Shown: positions 17,532 to 27,349, counted from the stretch's first letter. The stretch is 64,000 nucleotides of DNA from Glycocaulis albus (GCF_014639075.1 NZ_BMFS01000006.1:124001-188000); one strand, 5' to 3'. The notes: a model not told the origin generated them from the letters alone. Translations and numbers: made by a program.

Positions 17532-18301
17532 GCGCTGTCGCCTCGGGCGAGGCTGAAATCAGCCGGTCTACCCTGCACGACGGACGCGTGATGCTGGATC
17601 AGCCCGTCAAGGGCTATCGCGCCGGGCTGGACGCTGTCCTGCTGGCGGCGGCGCTGGAACTGCGCCCCGGCGCTCAGGCGTGCGAGTTCGGCTGCGGGGC
17701 AGGGGCGGCGCTGCTGTGCGCGGCGCGGCTGAACCCTGATGCGCGCTTCACAGCGTTCGAGAAAGATCAGGCCATGGCGGGCCTGGCATCAGCAAACACT
17801 GCCCTGAACGGCTATGAGGGCCGCATCGCGATAGAGACGGGCGATGCGCTGGCGCTGGCCGGAACCGCCCGGTTTGATGCGGTATTCTTCAACCCGCCCT
17901 TTTTCGATGATGAAAGCGCCCTGCGGCCGCCCGCGGCGGAAAAACGCAATGCCTGGATCAGCGATGCGCCGCTGGAGGACTGGATCGGTGCCGGCCTGAA
18001 GGCGCTGCGCCCCAGAGGCCAGCTGGTCATCATTCACCGTGCCGATCGGCTGGGCGATATGCTGGCACGTTTCAAGGGCCGTGCAGGTGATATCGGTGTG
18101 TTGCCGGTTCATCCGCGTGCCGGCGAACCGGCCAAGCGGGTGATTGTGCGGGCGGTGAAGGCCAGCCGTGCGCCCTTGCGCATATTGCCGGGCCTGATCG
18201 TGCATGGCGGTGAGGGGGAGCGCTTCACACTGCAGGCGAAGGCGGTGCTGACGGGCGAGGCGCGCCTGTGCCTTCATTCGCCGGAGAGGAGACGGCCTTG
18301 A
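17528..18301 (+). CDS. TrmN6-like tRNA1(Val) adenine-N6 methyltransferase
   Basis: 257 residues with a class I SAM-dependent fold: 'QACEFGCGAGAALLCAARL' (SAM loop) and the N6-adenine motif 'FDAVFFNPPFFDDE'. Opening 'LDQPVKGYRAGLDAVLLAAA' is characteristic of the YfiC/TrmN6 group, which methylates A37 of tRNA-Val in E. coli. The target here is inferred from family only. It is coupled upstream to DUF2007 and its stop TGA overlaps a possible TTG-started small membrane ORF. Confidence 0.82.
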   Translation: MSAVASGEAEISRSTLHDGRVMLDQPVKGYRAGLDAVLLAAALELRPGAQACEFGCGAGAALLCAARLNPDARFTAFEKDQAMAGLASANTALNGYEGRIAIETGDALALAGTARFDAVFFNPPFFDDESALRPPAAEKRNAWISDAPLEDWIGAGLKALRPRGQLVIIHRADRLGDMLARFKGRAGDIGVLPVHPRAGEPAKRVIVRAVKASRAPLRILPGLIVHGGEGERFTLQAKAVLTGEARLCLHSPERRRP

Positions 18302-18438
18302 TCGAACTGACCATCGGCCTTGTCGTGCTGGCCATCATCTTCGCGCTGATATTCGGCCGCAATGCCCGCCAGAAACGCGAACGGGCCGCTGAAGCGGCCC
18401 GCAAAGCGGTTGAAAACCGGCTGGAGAACCGGGACTAG
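18298..18438 (+). CDS. possible 46-residue single-span membrane protein
   Basis: A short reading frame starts with TTG inside the TGA overlap of the preceding gene (TTGA), as in translational coupling. It encodes one membrane helix, roughly residues 3-20 (LTIGLVVLAIIFALIFG), then a strongly charged tail 'RNARQKRERAAEAARKAVE' predicted to form a helix. AGGAGA lies 13 bases upstream. It ends by overlapping the convergent hydrolase stop by four bases. No family is recognised. The hydrophobic-then-charged plan and absence of gaps favour a real gene, but the size makes it uncertain. Confidence 0.5.
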   Translation: MIELTIGLVVLAIIFALIFGRNARQKRERAAEAARKAVENRLENRD

Positions 18439-19187
18439 ACGCCGCGGTCGATGAGATCACGCTCGGCGCGGTTCGGCATGCGGTAGAAGATGTGATAGCC
18501 GATCCGGCGCGTCTGCACGAGGCTGGAGGACCAGCGCGGATTGACGCTCGCCGTGTGGAAATGGGTGGCAGAGCGCGTCACCTGCGGGGCGAAGCCCAGC
18601 ATGGCGTGCTTGGCGACCAGCTGTGACTGGCGCCAGGCGCGGCCACGTGGCGCGCGCTCGGTTGAGCCGTCGCAGGCGAAGCTGAACTGGCAGCCGGTCT
18701 GACGCTCGGAGCCCTGATACACCACACCGCATATATTGTCGGGATAGGCGCGGTGGCGGACGCGGTTCAGCACTACTTCGGCCACGGCCATCTGACCGCT
18801 GAGATTCTCGCCGCGTGCTTCGTAATAGACCGCTTCGGCCAGGCAGTTCTGCTGACGGCGGGCATCGCGGGCCATTGCGAGGTGGCTGAGGTCAAATGTC
18901 TGCAGATCGTCCAGCGACCGGCCATTGACCTGCGGAACCATATCGCTGTCTGAAGCGTCGATAGTGAAGGACGCCGTCTGGAACAGGGCCTCGCCCTCTT
19001 CCCAGCTGCCTTCAAGCGCGCTGTCGAGATAGCGTTCCGCAATGGACGACCACAGCGCATTGTCTGCGCGTGCGGACATCTCGCCGCTGACGAGCGGCAA
19101 TGCGGACATCAGACCGATTGTGGCCGCCACGCCTGAAAGACGCGCAAACCCTGACAACGCTGAACGCAATTGCGTCGCGATAGCCAT
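18435..19187 (-). CDS. SleB-type cell wall hydrolase
   Basis: 250 residues. The C-terminal 140 residues carry the Hydrolase_2 (SleB) pattern: 'CLAEAVYYEARGENLSGQMA' with the catalytic glutamate, 'VAEVVLNRVRHRAYPDNICGVVYQG', 'GCQFSFACDG' and 'THFHTASVNPRWS'. It is likely a peptidoglycan-cleaving transglycosylase or amidase; the N-terminus has a signal-like hydrophobic segment and is exported. Start at ATG 19187 is supported by AAGAAGAGG seven bases upstream. A good sigma-70-like promoter lies at 19328-19356. Confidence 0.9.
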   Translation of the reverse strand: MAIATQLRSALSGFARLSGVAATIGLMSALPLVSGEMSARADNALWSSIAERYLDSALEGSWEEGEALFQTASFTIDASDSDMVPQVNGRSLDDLQTFDLSHLAMARDARRQQNCLAEAVYYEARGENLSGQMAVAEVVLNRVRHRAYPDNICGVVYQGSERQTGCQFSFACDGSTERAPRGRAWRQSQLVAKHAMLGFAPQVTRSATHFHTASVNPRWSSSLVQTRRIGYHIFYRMPNRAERDLIDRGV

Positions 19188-19327
19188 GCATACCTCTTCT
19201 TCCGCCTTGCCGTTCGGGTGCGCGGTGTGCATGTCCCCCATGCAATCTGCGCGCCAGACCGAGCGTTAGAGACGGCACACATAGGGTGCCCGCTTCGGTT
19301 AGCAAGGTGTGAACGAAATCTCCCGCA

Positions 19328-19356
19328 TGCATACTCAAGTGCGCAGGCGCGGTCAA
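19328..19356 (-). promoter_or_regulatory. candidate promoter of the SleB-type hydrolase gene
   Basis: On the minus strand TTGACC (19356-19351), a 17-base spacer, and TATGCA (19333-19328) match the sigma-70 pattern well. It is about 140 bases before the hydrolase ATG in a 246-base gap after ppdK that holds no other gene. Confidence 0.45.
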
Positions 19357-19433
19357 CCGCTCTGCACTGCCTGTTAACTATAGCCACAATTCCGCCCAAC
19401 TTCAGTATTGAGCAAGTGGATATGCAATGCAGA

Positions 19434-22106
19434 TCAGTCTTGCTTTGCCTTGAGTGCGGCCTGTGCCGCCGCCAGGCGGGCAATCGGAACACGATAAGGT
19501 GAACACGACACGTAATCGAGGCCGACCGACTCGCAGAATCGAATCGAGGCCGGGTCACCGCCATGTTCCCCGCAAATTCCGAGCTTTAGCTCGGGCCGGG
19601 CGGCGCGTCCGCGTTCCACGCCGATGCGGATGAGGTCGCCAACGCCGTCCTGGTCGATGGATACGAACGGATCGCGCTCGAAAATCTGTGCTTCCAGATA
19701 TGCCCCCAGAAACTTGCCGGCATCGTCGCGCGAGAGGCCGAACGTGGTCTGGGTCAAGTCATTCGTGCCGAAGGAGAAGAATTCGGCAAATTCCGCGATA
19801 TCGCCGGCCCGCAGCGCCGCGCGCGGAAGTTCGATCATGGTACCGATGAGATACACCGGAGCGACGCCCGTTTCGCGTTCCACATTACGGGCCACGGCGG
19901 CCACGCGGACTTTCAGGATTTCCAGTTCCCTGGCAGTCGCAACCAGCGGAATCATTACTTCGGCCACGGGTTTGAAGCCGGTTTCTTTCTCCACAAGGGC
20001 CTGCGCCTCGAAGATGGCGCGTGCCTGCATCTCGTAGATTTCAGGATAGGTGATGCCGAGGCGGCAGCCGCGATGGCCCAGCATCGGGTTGGTTTCAGCC
20101 AGCGCCCGCGCCCGCTCCATCAGCGCGTCGGCCGGCAGGCCGGTCGCTTCGGAGACCGCTTTCACGTCTTCCTCATTGTGGGGGAGGAATTCGTGCAGGG
20201 GCGGATCAAGCAGGCGGATCGTGCAGGGGCGCTCCTCCATGATGCGGAAAATCTCAGCAAAATCATCGCGCTGCATGGGCAGGATCTTGGCCAGCGCATT
20301 GATGCGCCCGTCCTGATCCTCGGAGAGGATCATCTCGCGTACCGCCGCGATGCGGTCTGCATCGAAGAACATGTGCTCGGTGCGGCACAGCCCGATGCCT
20401 TCGGCCCCGAACTCCTTGGCGGTCTGCACGTCAGCCGGCGTTTCGGCATTGGTGCGCACCTTCATGCGGCGGGCCTTGTCGGCCCAGCCCATCAGCTTGC
20501 CGAAATCGCCGGTCAGCTCCGGCTTGATCATTTTCGCTTCGCCGAACAGAACCTCGCCGGTAGCGCCATCGACCGTGATCATGTCGCCATCGGTGATGGT
20601 GCGACCGCGCGCGGTGAACTGCTTCTTGCCCGCATCGATGCGGATCTCGCCCGCACCCGAAACGCAAGGCCGGCCCATGCCGCGCGCGACGACCGCAGCG
20701 TGGCTGGTCATGCCGCCGCGCGCTGTCACGATGGCCTGGGCTGCGTGCATGCCGTGAATGTCTTCAGGGCTTGTTTCGACGCGTACCAGGATCACCTTCT
20801 CGCCAAGGCTCGCGCGGTGTTCGGCCTCATCGGAATCAAATACCGCCCGGCCCGATGCCGCGCCCGGAGAGGCCGGCAGGCCCTTGGCGATGACGTCGCG
20901 CTTGTAATCCTCGGCGATGGTCGGGTGGAGCAGCTGGTCGAGCGCAGACGGGTCCACGCGCAAGACCGCCTCTTCCTGCGTAATCAGGCCGTCATCGACC
21001 ATGTCGCAGGCGATTTTCAGCGCCGCGCGCGCGGTACGCTTGCCGTTGCGGGTCTGCAGCATCCACAGGCGGCCCATTTCCACCGTGAACTCGATGTCCT
21101 GCATGTCGCGGTAATGGCGCTCCAGCGTGTCGAAGACCTTTGCCAGCTCCCCATAGACTTCCGGCAGGGCCTCCTCCATGGAGGGCTGATTATCGCCCAT
21201 CTTCTCGCGCATGGTCTTGGTCAGGCATTGCGGGGTGCGGATGCCCGCCACCACGTCCTCTCCTTGCGCATTGATCAGGAATTCGCCGTAATAGCCGCGC
21301 TCGCCGGTGGACGGGTCGCGGGTGAACGCCACGCCCGTGGCCGAACTGTCGCCCATATTGCCGAACACCATGGCCTGCACGTTGACAGCGGTGCCCCAGC
21401 TGGCGGGGATGTCGTACATGCGCCGGTAGGTGATGGCCCGGTCATTCATCCAGCTGCCGAACACGGCGCCCATCGCGCCCCAGAGCTGGTCGCGCGGATC
21501 GCTGGGGAAGGGCTCGCCCAGCGCGGATTTCACAGCCCGCTTGTAGTCAGCGATGATCTCTTCCCAGCCATCGGCGTCAATTTCTGTGTCGAGCTGGAAG
21601 TCGTGCTCTTCCTTGTAGCGCTCGAGGATTTCCTCAAACTCGGCATGGGGCACGCCCAGCACCACGTCCGAATACATGGTGATGAAGCGGCGATAGCTGT
21701 CGAGCGCAAAGCGGCGGTCACCCGAAAGCTTGGCGAGGCCTTCAGCCGTCTCGTCATTGAGGCCCAGATTGAGGACGGTATCCATCATGCCCGGCATGGA
21801 GGCGCGAGCACCCGAACGCACCGACACCAGCAGCGGATTGGCCGGATCGCCAAACGTCTTGCCGACCTTTGTCTCCAGCGCGGCGAGCGCCTCTTCCACC
21901 TGGCCTTCCAGCTCGGCCGGATAGGCGCGCTCATTGGCGTAATAGGCGGTGCACACTTCGGTGGTCAGGGTGAAGCCCGGCGGGACAGGCAGGCCGAGGC
22001 GCGCCATCTCGGCAAGGTTGGCGCCCTTGCCCCCTAAAAGCGCGCGCGCATCGCCGGTCATCTCATCGGCTGCGCCGCCGCCAAAGGCATAAACCCATTT
22101 CGTCAT
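19434..22106 (-). CDS. ppdK: pyruvate, phosphate dikinase
   Basis: Interconverts pyruvate + ATP + phosphate and phosphoenolpyruvate + AMP + PPi. 890 residues, full length: the N-terminal ATP-grasp begins 'KWVYAFGGGAADEMTGDARALLGGKGANLAEM'-like sequence, the phosphohistidine domain has 'TARGGMTSHAAVVARGMGRP', and the C-terminal PEP-binding barrel ends with 'KLGICGEHGGDPASI' carrying the catalytic Cys. It stands alone on the minus strand between glyS (upstream) and the hydrolase gene (downstream). The enzyme could run in either direction, glycolytic or gluconeogenic. Confidence 0.97.
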   Translation of the reverse strand: MTKWVYAFGGGAADEMTGDARALLGGKGANLAEMARLGLPVPPGFTLTTEVCTAYYANERAYPAELEGQVEEALAALETKVGKTFGDPANPLLVSVRSGARASMPGMMDTVLNLGLNDETAEGLAKLSGDRRFALDSYRRFITMYSDVVLGVPHAEFEEILERYKEEHDFQLDTEIDADGWEEIIADYKRAVKSALGEPFPSDPRDQLWGAMGAVFGSWMNDRAITYRRMYDIPASWGTAVNVQAMVFGNMGDSSATGVAFTRDPSTGERGYYGEFLINAQGEDVVAGIRTPQCLTKTMREKMGDNQPSMEEALPEVYGELAKVFDTLERHYRDMQDIEFTVEMGRLWMLQTRNGKRTARAALKIACDMVDDGLITQEEAVLRVDPSALDQLLHPTIAEDYKRDVIAKGLPASPGAASGRAVFDSDEAEHRASLGEKVILVRVETSPEDIHGMHAAQAIVTARGGMTSHAAVVARGMGRPCVSGAGEIRIDAGKKQFTARGRTITDGDMITVDGATGEVLFGEAKMIKPELTGDFGKLMGWADKARRMKVRTNAETPADVQTAKEFGAEGIGLCRTEHMFFDADRIAAVREMILSEDQDGRINALAKILPMQRDDFAEIFRIMEERPCTIRLLDPPLHEFLPHNEEDVKAVSEATGLPADALMERARALAETNPMLGHRGCRLGITYPEIYEMQARAIFEAQALVEKETGFKPVAEVMIPLVATARELEILKVRVAAVARNVERETGVAPVYLIGTMIELPRAALRAGDIAEFAEFFSFGTNDLTQTTFGLSRDDAGKFLGAYLEAQIFERDPFVSIDQDGVGDLIRIGVERGRAARPELKLGICGEHGGDPASIRFCESVGLDYVSCSPYRVPIARLAAAQAALKAKQD

Positions 22107-22174
22107 CGCCAGTGTACTCGCTCTTTCTCAAATCCGCCGCGCCGGGGCGGTCATGTGATGTGCCGGGCGCCTGC

Positions 22175-24433
22175 TTAGCCTTCCAGCCTGTCAAAGTCAG
22201 CCACGGCCTGTACCGCCGCGCGGATGCGCGACAATAGAACAAGTCTGTTGCGCCGCAACATGGGATCGTCTGCATTCACCGTAACCGCCTCGAAGAAGGC
22301 ATCAACCGGCGCACGCAAAGAGGCCAGCGCCCGCATGGCGCTTTCAAACTTTTCCGCCTCCAGCGCGGCGCGTGCGGCGGGCTCTGCCGTCATCAGCGCG
22401 TCGGCCAGCGCCGTTTCGGCAGGCTCGACAAGAGCCTTGGTGTCAGGTGAGCCGTCATAGATCTCACCGTCCTTCTTTTCCTCGATTTTCAGGATGTTGG
22501 CCGCGCGCCGGTAACCGGCCAGCAGCGCCGCGCCGTCCTCGGTGTCGAGGAAGGCCTGCAGCGCGCGCGATTTCGCGGTGACGCGCACAAGGTCATCATC
22601 GACAGTCCCATCAAGGCGGGGCGCAAACACCGCATCGATCACGTCGTGGCGTATGCCCTCATCGCGGAGGTGGACTTTCAGGCGGTCAGCGAAGAAGGAG
22701 AGGAGGTCAGGGGCAAGGTCGGACGAGATGTTCGTTGTGTTATATGGAACCGCCAGCAAGTCGGAGTAGGCTCGATCTCCCTCGCGAATTTGATCCGCTT
22801 CGAACTCAACCCCGATGCGTTCAATAAGGGCCGTCGCTGTTTGCTCGTCGCCGCGGGTGGCGGCCAGATGAATTGCGTCGAAGACAACGCGGCCGAAGGC
22901 CATCTGGAGAATATAAGAGCGGTTCCGGCCAGAATAGGCCGTAAGCGCCAACCGGATATTGCTCTCCATCAATATCCTAATTACCCCCAGCGCCGCGCGT
23001 CTCAGCGCAAACGGGTCTTTCGAGCCGGTGGGTTTTTCATCAATCGCCCAGAAGCCGACCAGCGTATCGAGCTTGTCGGCAAGCGCGACAGCGGCGCTGA
23101 CCGGGGCTGTCGGCACCGCGTCGGACGGACCTTGTGGCTTGTAGTGATCGCGGATGGCATCGGCGATCTCGGCCGGTTCGCCCGCCGCCAGCGCATAATA
23201 GCGCCCCATCACGCCCTGCAGCTCGGGGAACTCATAGACCATCTGGCTGACGAGATCGGCCTTGGCGAGCTTCGCCGCGCGGTATGCCAGCTCCCGGTCT
23301 GCGCCCACGGCAGGCGCGAGTTCGCGCGCGAGCGCGGCGACCCGCTCCACCTTGTCGGCCAGCGTGCCGAGCTTTTCGTGGAAGGTGACCTTGGAAAGCT
23401 CTCCCGCCATCGCGTCGAGGCCGCGCTTGCGGTCGAGGTTCCAGAAATGGCGGGCATCAGACAGGCGCGCGGAGACGACGCGGGCCGCGCCATGGGCAAT
23501 CGCCTTGCCGCCATCGCTCGCGTCCTGATTGGCGATTTTTACAAATTTCGGGGCGATGGCGCCCGTCTTCGGGTCACGCACCGCAAAGTATTTCTGGTGC
23601 ACCTTCATGGTGAGCGCGATGACTTCGGCCGGCAGGTCCAGGAAGGCAGGGTCGATCTCGCCCAGCACCGCGACCGGCCATTCGGCAAGCCCCGTTACCT
23701 CGGCAAGCAGGCCCTCATCCTCGATCAGCTCAAGACCGGCATCCGCGCAGACGCGCTTTGCCCCCTCGAGGATGATGGCGGAGCGCTCGGCGCGCGTCAG
23801 CACCACGCCATTATCGCGCAAACGTGCCGCGTAATCGGCATAGTCCTTCACCGCGAAGACGCGGCTCTCTTTGGAGTGAATCCGGTGGCCTTCGGTGAGG
23901 TTTGCCGCCTCGATACCGAACACGGTGAGCGGCACGACCGCGCCATCGAGCAGGCAGATGATGCGATGCAGCGGACGCACCCAGCGCTGGGCCTTCTCGC
24001 CCTCACCAAACTTCATCGATTTTGGCCAGAGGAAGCTCCGGATCGCGGCTTCCAGCGCCTCGGCAATCACCTCAGCCGCATCGCGGCCCGGCTTTTCGAT
24101 CAATGCGACATAGAAATCACCCTTGGGGGTGTTGTCTATGCGGCACTGGTCGAGGCTTTCCAGCCCCGCTCCCCGCAGGAAGCCTTCAACCGCCTTGTCG
24201 GGCGAGCCGACGCGCGGGCCCTTGCGCTCCTCGCTTACGTCTGCCGTGCGGGCAGGGACGCCTTCGGCCACAAGGCCGATCCGGCGTGGACCGGAGAAGG
24301 TTTCAAGGCTGTCAAAGCCAAGGCCCGCTGCCTTGAACGCCTCGCCCATCAGCCGGGCAAGGTCGTCTTCGGCGCGCGCCTGCATGCGGGCCGGAATTTC
24401 CTCGCAGAAAAGTTCGATCAGAAGCTGGGCCAA
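22175..24433 (-). CDS. glyS: glycine-tRNA ligase beta subunit
   Basis: 752 residues of the tRNA-binding and editing-like subunit of the tetrameric bacterial glycyl-tRNA synthetase. The N-terminus 'AQLLIELFCEEIPARMQARA' is the typical opening and fixes the start at a TTG (24433), 19 bases after the GST stop; family features include 'FSGPRRIGLVAEGVP', 'MKFGEGEKAQRWVRPLH' and 'EFPELQGVMGRYYALAAGEP'. C-terminus 'DPMLRRNRLVLLSRI' fits. It forms one transcript with glyQ and an intervening GST gene. Confidence 0.96.
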   Translation of the reverse strand: MAQLLIELFCEEIPARMQARAEDDLARLMGEAFKAAGLGFDSLETFSGPRRIGLVAEGVPARTADVSEERKGPRVGSPDKAVEGFLRGAGLESLDQCRIDNTPKGDFYVALIEKPGRDAAEVIAEALEAAIRSFLWPKSMKFGEGEKAQRWVRPLHRIICLLDGAVVPLTVFGIEAANLTEGHRIHSKESRVFAVKDYADYAARLRDNGVVLTRAERSAIILEGAKRVCADAGLELIEDEGLLAEVTGLAEWPVAVLGEIDPAFLDLPAEVIALTMKVHQKYFAVRDPKTGAIAPKFVKIANQDASDGGKAIAHGAARVVSARLSDARHFWNLDRKRGLDAMAGELSKVTFHEKLGTLADKVERVAALARELAPAVGADRELAYRAAKLAKADLVSQMVYEFPELQGVMGRYYALAAGEPAEIADAIRDHYKPQGPSDAVPTAPVSAAVALADKLDTLVGFWAIDEKPTGSKDPFALRRAALGVIRILMESNIRLALTAYSGRNRSYILQMAFGRVVFDAIHLAATRGDEQTATALIERIGVEFEADQIREGDRAYSDLLAVPYNTTNISSDLAPDLLSFFADRLKVHLRDEGIRHDVIDAVFAPRLDGTVDDDLVRVTAKSRALQAFLDTEDGAALLAGYRRAANILKIEEKKDGEIYDGSPDTKALVEPAETALADALMTAEPAARAALEAEKFESAMRALASLRAPVDAFFEAVTVNADDPMLRRNRLVLLSRIRAAVQAVADFDRLEG

Positions 24434-24452
24434 GGGTTTAGCGTTCCGGTTC

Positions 24453-25052
24453 TTACTGGTTGCTGGCCTGCATGCGGGCATAGGCGGGCCGCGCGTGCAG
24501 GCGGGTGATGTAATCGTCAATGCGCGGATTGTCCGGCATCAGCTTGAAATGTTTGAGCCAGCCGAGCGCGCCGCCGATCAGGATATCGGCTGCCGAGAAG
24601 CGCTCGCCCAGCAGATAGGGGCCGTTTTCCAGCGCCGTCTCGATCAGCGTGATCACCGTCTCCCACTCGCCCCAGCCGACCGTGCGCGGATCGACATCGA
24701 GATTTTGCGCCTTGGTCACGATGGCCGGTTCCAGCACGCCGGGGCGGAACACGCTCCAGTAGAGATAATCGGCGCGCAGCGGATCACCGATAGCGGGCGC
24801 CAGGCCCGCTTGCGGGAACTCATCACAGAGGTAAAGCGAGATCGCGGCCATCTCGGTCAGCGTCTTGCCGTTATGGCGGATGGCGGGCACCTTGCCGGCC
24901 GGATTTACTTTAAGGAATTCCGCCTCGCGCGTTTCCCCGCCGAATACGTCAACTTTGCGCAGCTCGTAAGGCACGCCCAGCTCTTCCACCAGCCAGACCG
25001 TGCCGGTGGAGCGGGTGTTGGGACCATGCCAGACGATGAGGTCAGCGGCCAT
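24453..25052 (-). CDS. glutathione S-transferase family protein
   Basis: 199 residues with a thioredoxin-like N-terminal domain ('LIVWHGPNTRSTGTVWLVEELG', 'KVNPAGKVPAIRHNGKTLTE') and the all-helical C-terminal domain ('GERFSAADILIGGALGWLKHF'). The likely glutathione-activating residue is in 'NTRST'. ATG 25052 overlaps the glyQ stop by one base (TGATG), so it is translated with the synthetase subunits. The physiological substrate is unknown; placement between glyQ and glyS does not need to mean a role in charging. Confidence 0.9.
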   Translation of the reverse strand: MAADLIVWHGPNTRSTGTVWLVEELGVPYELRKVDVFGGETREAEFLKVNPAGKVPAIRHNGKTLTEMAAISLYLCDEFPQAGLAPAIGDPLRADYLYWSVFRPGVLEPAIVTKAQNLDVDPRTVGWGEWETVITLIETALENGPYLLGERFSAADILIGGALGWLKHFKLMPDNPRIDDYITRLHARPAYARMQASNQ

Positions 25053-25933
25053 CACGCGGCCTCGCGTTTCTGCTGTTCCACCCAGGCCTGCGCGCAGCCC
25101 TTGGCGAGCTCGCGCACCCGCGCGATCCAGCTGGCACGCTCGGCGACCGAAATCGCGCCGCGCGCATCGACCAGGTTGAACAAATGGGAGGCCTTCAGGC
25201 ACCAGTCATAGGCGGGCAGGGGCAGGGGCGTCGGCAGGTTTAGCAGCGCCATGCACTGCTTCTCCGCGCCCTTGAACCATTCGATCAACATGCCGGTATC
25301 GGCGTGTTCGAAATTGAAGGCCGAGTGCTGGCGCTCGTTTTCAAGGAACACATCGCCGTAGGTGAGGCCAGCCCCGTTGAAATCGAGATCGTAGACATTC
25401 TCCACGCCCTGCACATACATGGCGAGGCGTTCCAGCCCATAGGTCAGCTCGCCGGAGACAAGCTCTACATCGAGCCCGCCAACCTGCTGGAAATAGGTGA
25501 ACTGGCTGACCTCCATCCCGTCGCACCAGACCTCCCAGCCAAGGCCCCACGCGCCGACGGTCGGGTTCTCCCAGTCATCCTCCACAAAGCGCACATCGTG
25601 CAGCTTGCGGTCGATGCCCAGAGCATCGAGCGAGCCGAGATAAAGGTCCTGAATATCGGCCGGGCAGGGCTTTAGAAGCACCTGGAACTGGTAATAGTGC
25701 TGCAGCCGGTTGGGGTTCTCGCCATAGCGCCCGTCGCCCGGACGGCGCGAGGGCTGCACATAGGCCGCCCGCCACGGTTTGGGCCCCAGCGAGCGCAGCG
25801 TGGTGGCCGGGTGCAAAGTGCCGGCGCCGACTTCGGTGTCATAGGGCTGGAGAATGGCGCAGCCCTGATCGGCCCAGTAGTGCTGGAGCGTCAGGATCAG
25901 CTCCTGAAAGGACGGGGCTTTTTGCTCGGCCAT
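25052..25933 (-). CDS. glyQ: glycine-tRNA ligase alpha subunit
   Basis: 293 residues, the class II catalytic subunit. Motifs '[29 protein letters not shown]', '[20 protein letters not shown]' and '[11 protein letters not shown]' are all in place. It is first of glyQ-GST-glyS. A divergent promoter region of 285 bases separates it from nadA on the other strand. Confidence 0.97.
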   Translation of the reverse strand: MAEQKAPSFQELILTLQHYWADQGCAILQPYDTEVGAGTLHPATTLRSLGPKPWRAAYVQPSRRPGDGRYGENPNRLQHYYQFQVLLKPCPADIQDLYLGSLDALGIDRKLHDVRFVEDDWENPTVGAWGLGWEVWCDGMEVSQFTYFQQVGGLDVELVSGELTYGLERLAMYVQGVENVYDLDFNGAGLTYGDVFLENERQHSAFNFEHADTGMLIEWFKGAEKQCMALLNLPTPLPLPAYDWCLKASHLFNLVDARGAISVAERASWIARVRELAKGCAQAWVEQQKREAA

Positions 25934-26113
25934 GACACATGTTTCCGGCGGGGTTTGAAATCGGGCGCGAACCTAGGCGCGCCCGCGCCCGCAATCAAGC
26001 CGCAGATCAGGCGGTGTCAGGCGCTGTCATCGGGTGCGGAAAGGCACTCACACCCCCCTGCAAGAAAACTGTCTTGCATCCCCCCTTGCCCGGGCGTAGA
26101 AACACCCCACCTT

Positions 26114-26193
26114 AGGCTCACAAAGAGCATAACGGCGTGACCGGTAAACGGCCCGCCGATTTTCTGGCCCCACCAAATGCTCAGTTTGAGCAT
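26114..26193 (+). promoter_or_regulatory. two operator-like dyads 63 bases apart before nadA
   Basis: The perfect dyad ATGCTCA-GTT-TGAGCAT (26177-26193) is 25 bases before the nadA start. An imperfect relative, AGGCTCA-CAA-AGAGCAT (26114-26130), has its centre 63 bases upstream, six helical turns. Half-sites agree at 6 of 7 positions. This spacing suits a looping or cooperative dimer. From memory the alphaproteobacterial NAD-biosynthesis repressor NadQ uses a related CTCA..TGAG dyad; that link is not verified. The gap 25934-26218 shows no gene. Confidence 0.6.
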
Positions 26194-26218
26194 AAGGGTG
26201 CAGCAGAGGACGGACGCG

Positions 26219-27349
26219 ATGGACCGCCACGACCCGACCACCCGCCCTGAGGAAGCCGCAGTGCCTTGGCCTGACGCCGGTGCGCTGGTCTATGATGCGG
26301 GGGTGAAGGCGCGCACCGATCACCTTTACGAGAAGGTGAAATCGGTGGTGACGCCGATGGAATGGCCGCTGCACGCGCCGCTGATCGATGCGATCAACCG
26401 GCTGAAAGCCGAGCGCGGCGCCGTCATCCTCGCCCACAATTACATGACCGCCGACATCTTCCACACGGTGGGCGATATCATGGGCGACTCGCTCAAGCTC
26501 GCGCAGGAAGCGGCCAGGACCGAGGCCAGCGTGATCGTGCAGGCGGGCGTGCACTTCATGGCAGAGACGGCGAAAATCCTGTCGCCGGAAAAGACCGTGC
26601 TGATCCCGGATGAACGGGCGGGCTGTTCGCTGGCCGCTTCGATCAATGGCGCCAATGTGCGCGCCATCCGCGAGGCCTATCCCGATTATCCGATCGTCAC
26701 CTATGTGAACACCTCGGCCGAGGTGAAGGCGTATTCGGATATCTGCTGCACCTCGTCCAACGCCGTGCAGGTGGTCGAGGCCGTCGCGGCGGAATGGAAT
26801 ACCGACACCGTGATCCTGATCCCGGACGAGTATCTGGCCAAGAATGTCGCCAGCCAGACCGGCATCCGCATCCTCACCTGGAAGGGCTCTTGCGAGGTGC
26901 ATGAGCAGTTCACGGTAGAGGATATCGAGGCCCTGCGTGCCGCCCACCCCGAGGCCATGATCATCACGCATCCTGAGTGTCCGCCGGATGTTCTCAAAGC
27001 CGCTGACTTTGCTGGCTCTACCGGCGCGATGGCGGCCTATGTGAAAGATCATCAGCCGCAGACCGCGATCCTCATAACCGAGTGCTCGATGAGCGATAAT
27101 GTGGCGGTGGAAAATCCGGGCGTGAACTTTGTAAAGCCCTGCAATCTGTGCCCGCACATGAAGCGCATCACGCTCAAGGGCATCTATGAGGCGCTGCGCG
27201 ACATGAAGCACGAGGTCCATGTCGACCCGGTGATCGCCGCGCGCGCCAAGGCCAGCGTCGATGCCATGCTGGCGCTGCCCTCGCTGGGCAAACCGCCTGC
27301 CTTCGATACCAGCAAGCCTGCCGTCGCGATCCCCTATGTGAGGGTTTAG
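26219..27349 (+). CDS. nadA: quinolinate synthase
   Basis: Condenses iminoaspartate and dihydroxyacetone phosphate to quinolinate in de novo NAD synthesis, with a 4Fe-4S cluster. 376 residues; motifs include '[30 protein letters not shown]', '[21 protein letters not shown]', '[11 protein letters not shown]', and '[14 protein letters not shown]' with cluster cysteines. The ATG at 26219 has GAGGA nine bases upstream, better than the earlier in-frame ATG at 26177, which falls inside the operator-like dyad. First gene of nadABC. Confidence 0.96.
   Translation: MDRHDPTTRPEEAAVPWPDAGALVYDAGVKARTDHLYEKVKSVVTPMEWPLHAPLIDAINRLKAERGAVILAHNYMTADIFHTVGDIMGDSLKLAQEAARTEASVIVQAGVHFMAETAKILSPEKTVLIPDERAGCSLAASINGANVRAIREAYPDYPIVTYVNTSAEVKAYSDICCTSSNAVQVVEAVAAEWNTDTVILIPDEYLAKNVASQTGIRILTWKGSCEVHEQFTVEDIEALRAAHPEAMIITHPECPPDVLKAADFAGSTGAMAAYVKDHQPQTAILITECSMSDNVAVENPGVNFVKPCNLCPHMKRITLKGIYEALRDMKHEVHVDPVIAARAKASVDAMLALPSLGKPPAFDTSKPAVAIPYVRV

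Noticed and set aside
20073-24508. Long plus-strand open frames opposite ppdK and glyS (about 650 and 620 codons)
   Set aside because: Both opposite frames encode complete, conserved enzymes; the plus-strand products are Arg/His/Ala-rich with no motifs.
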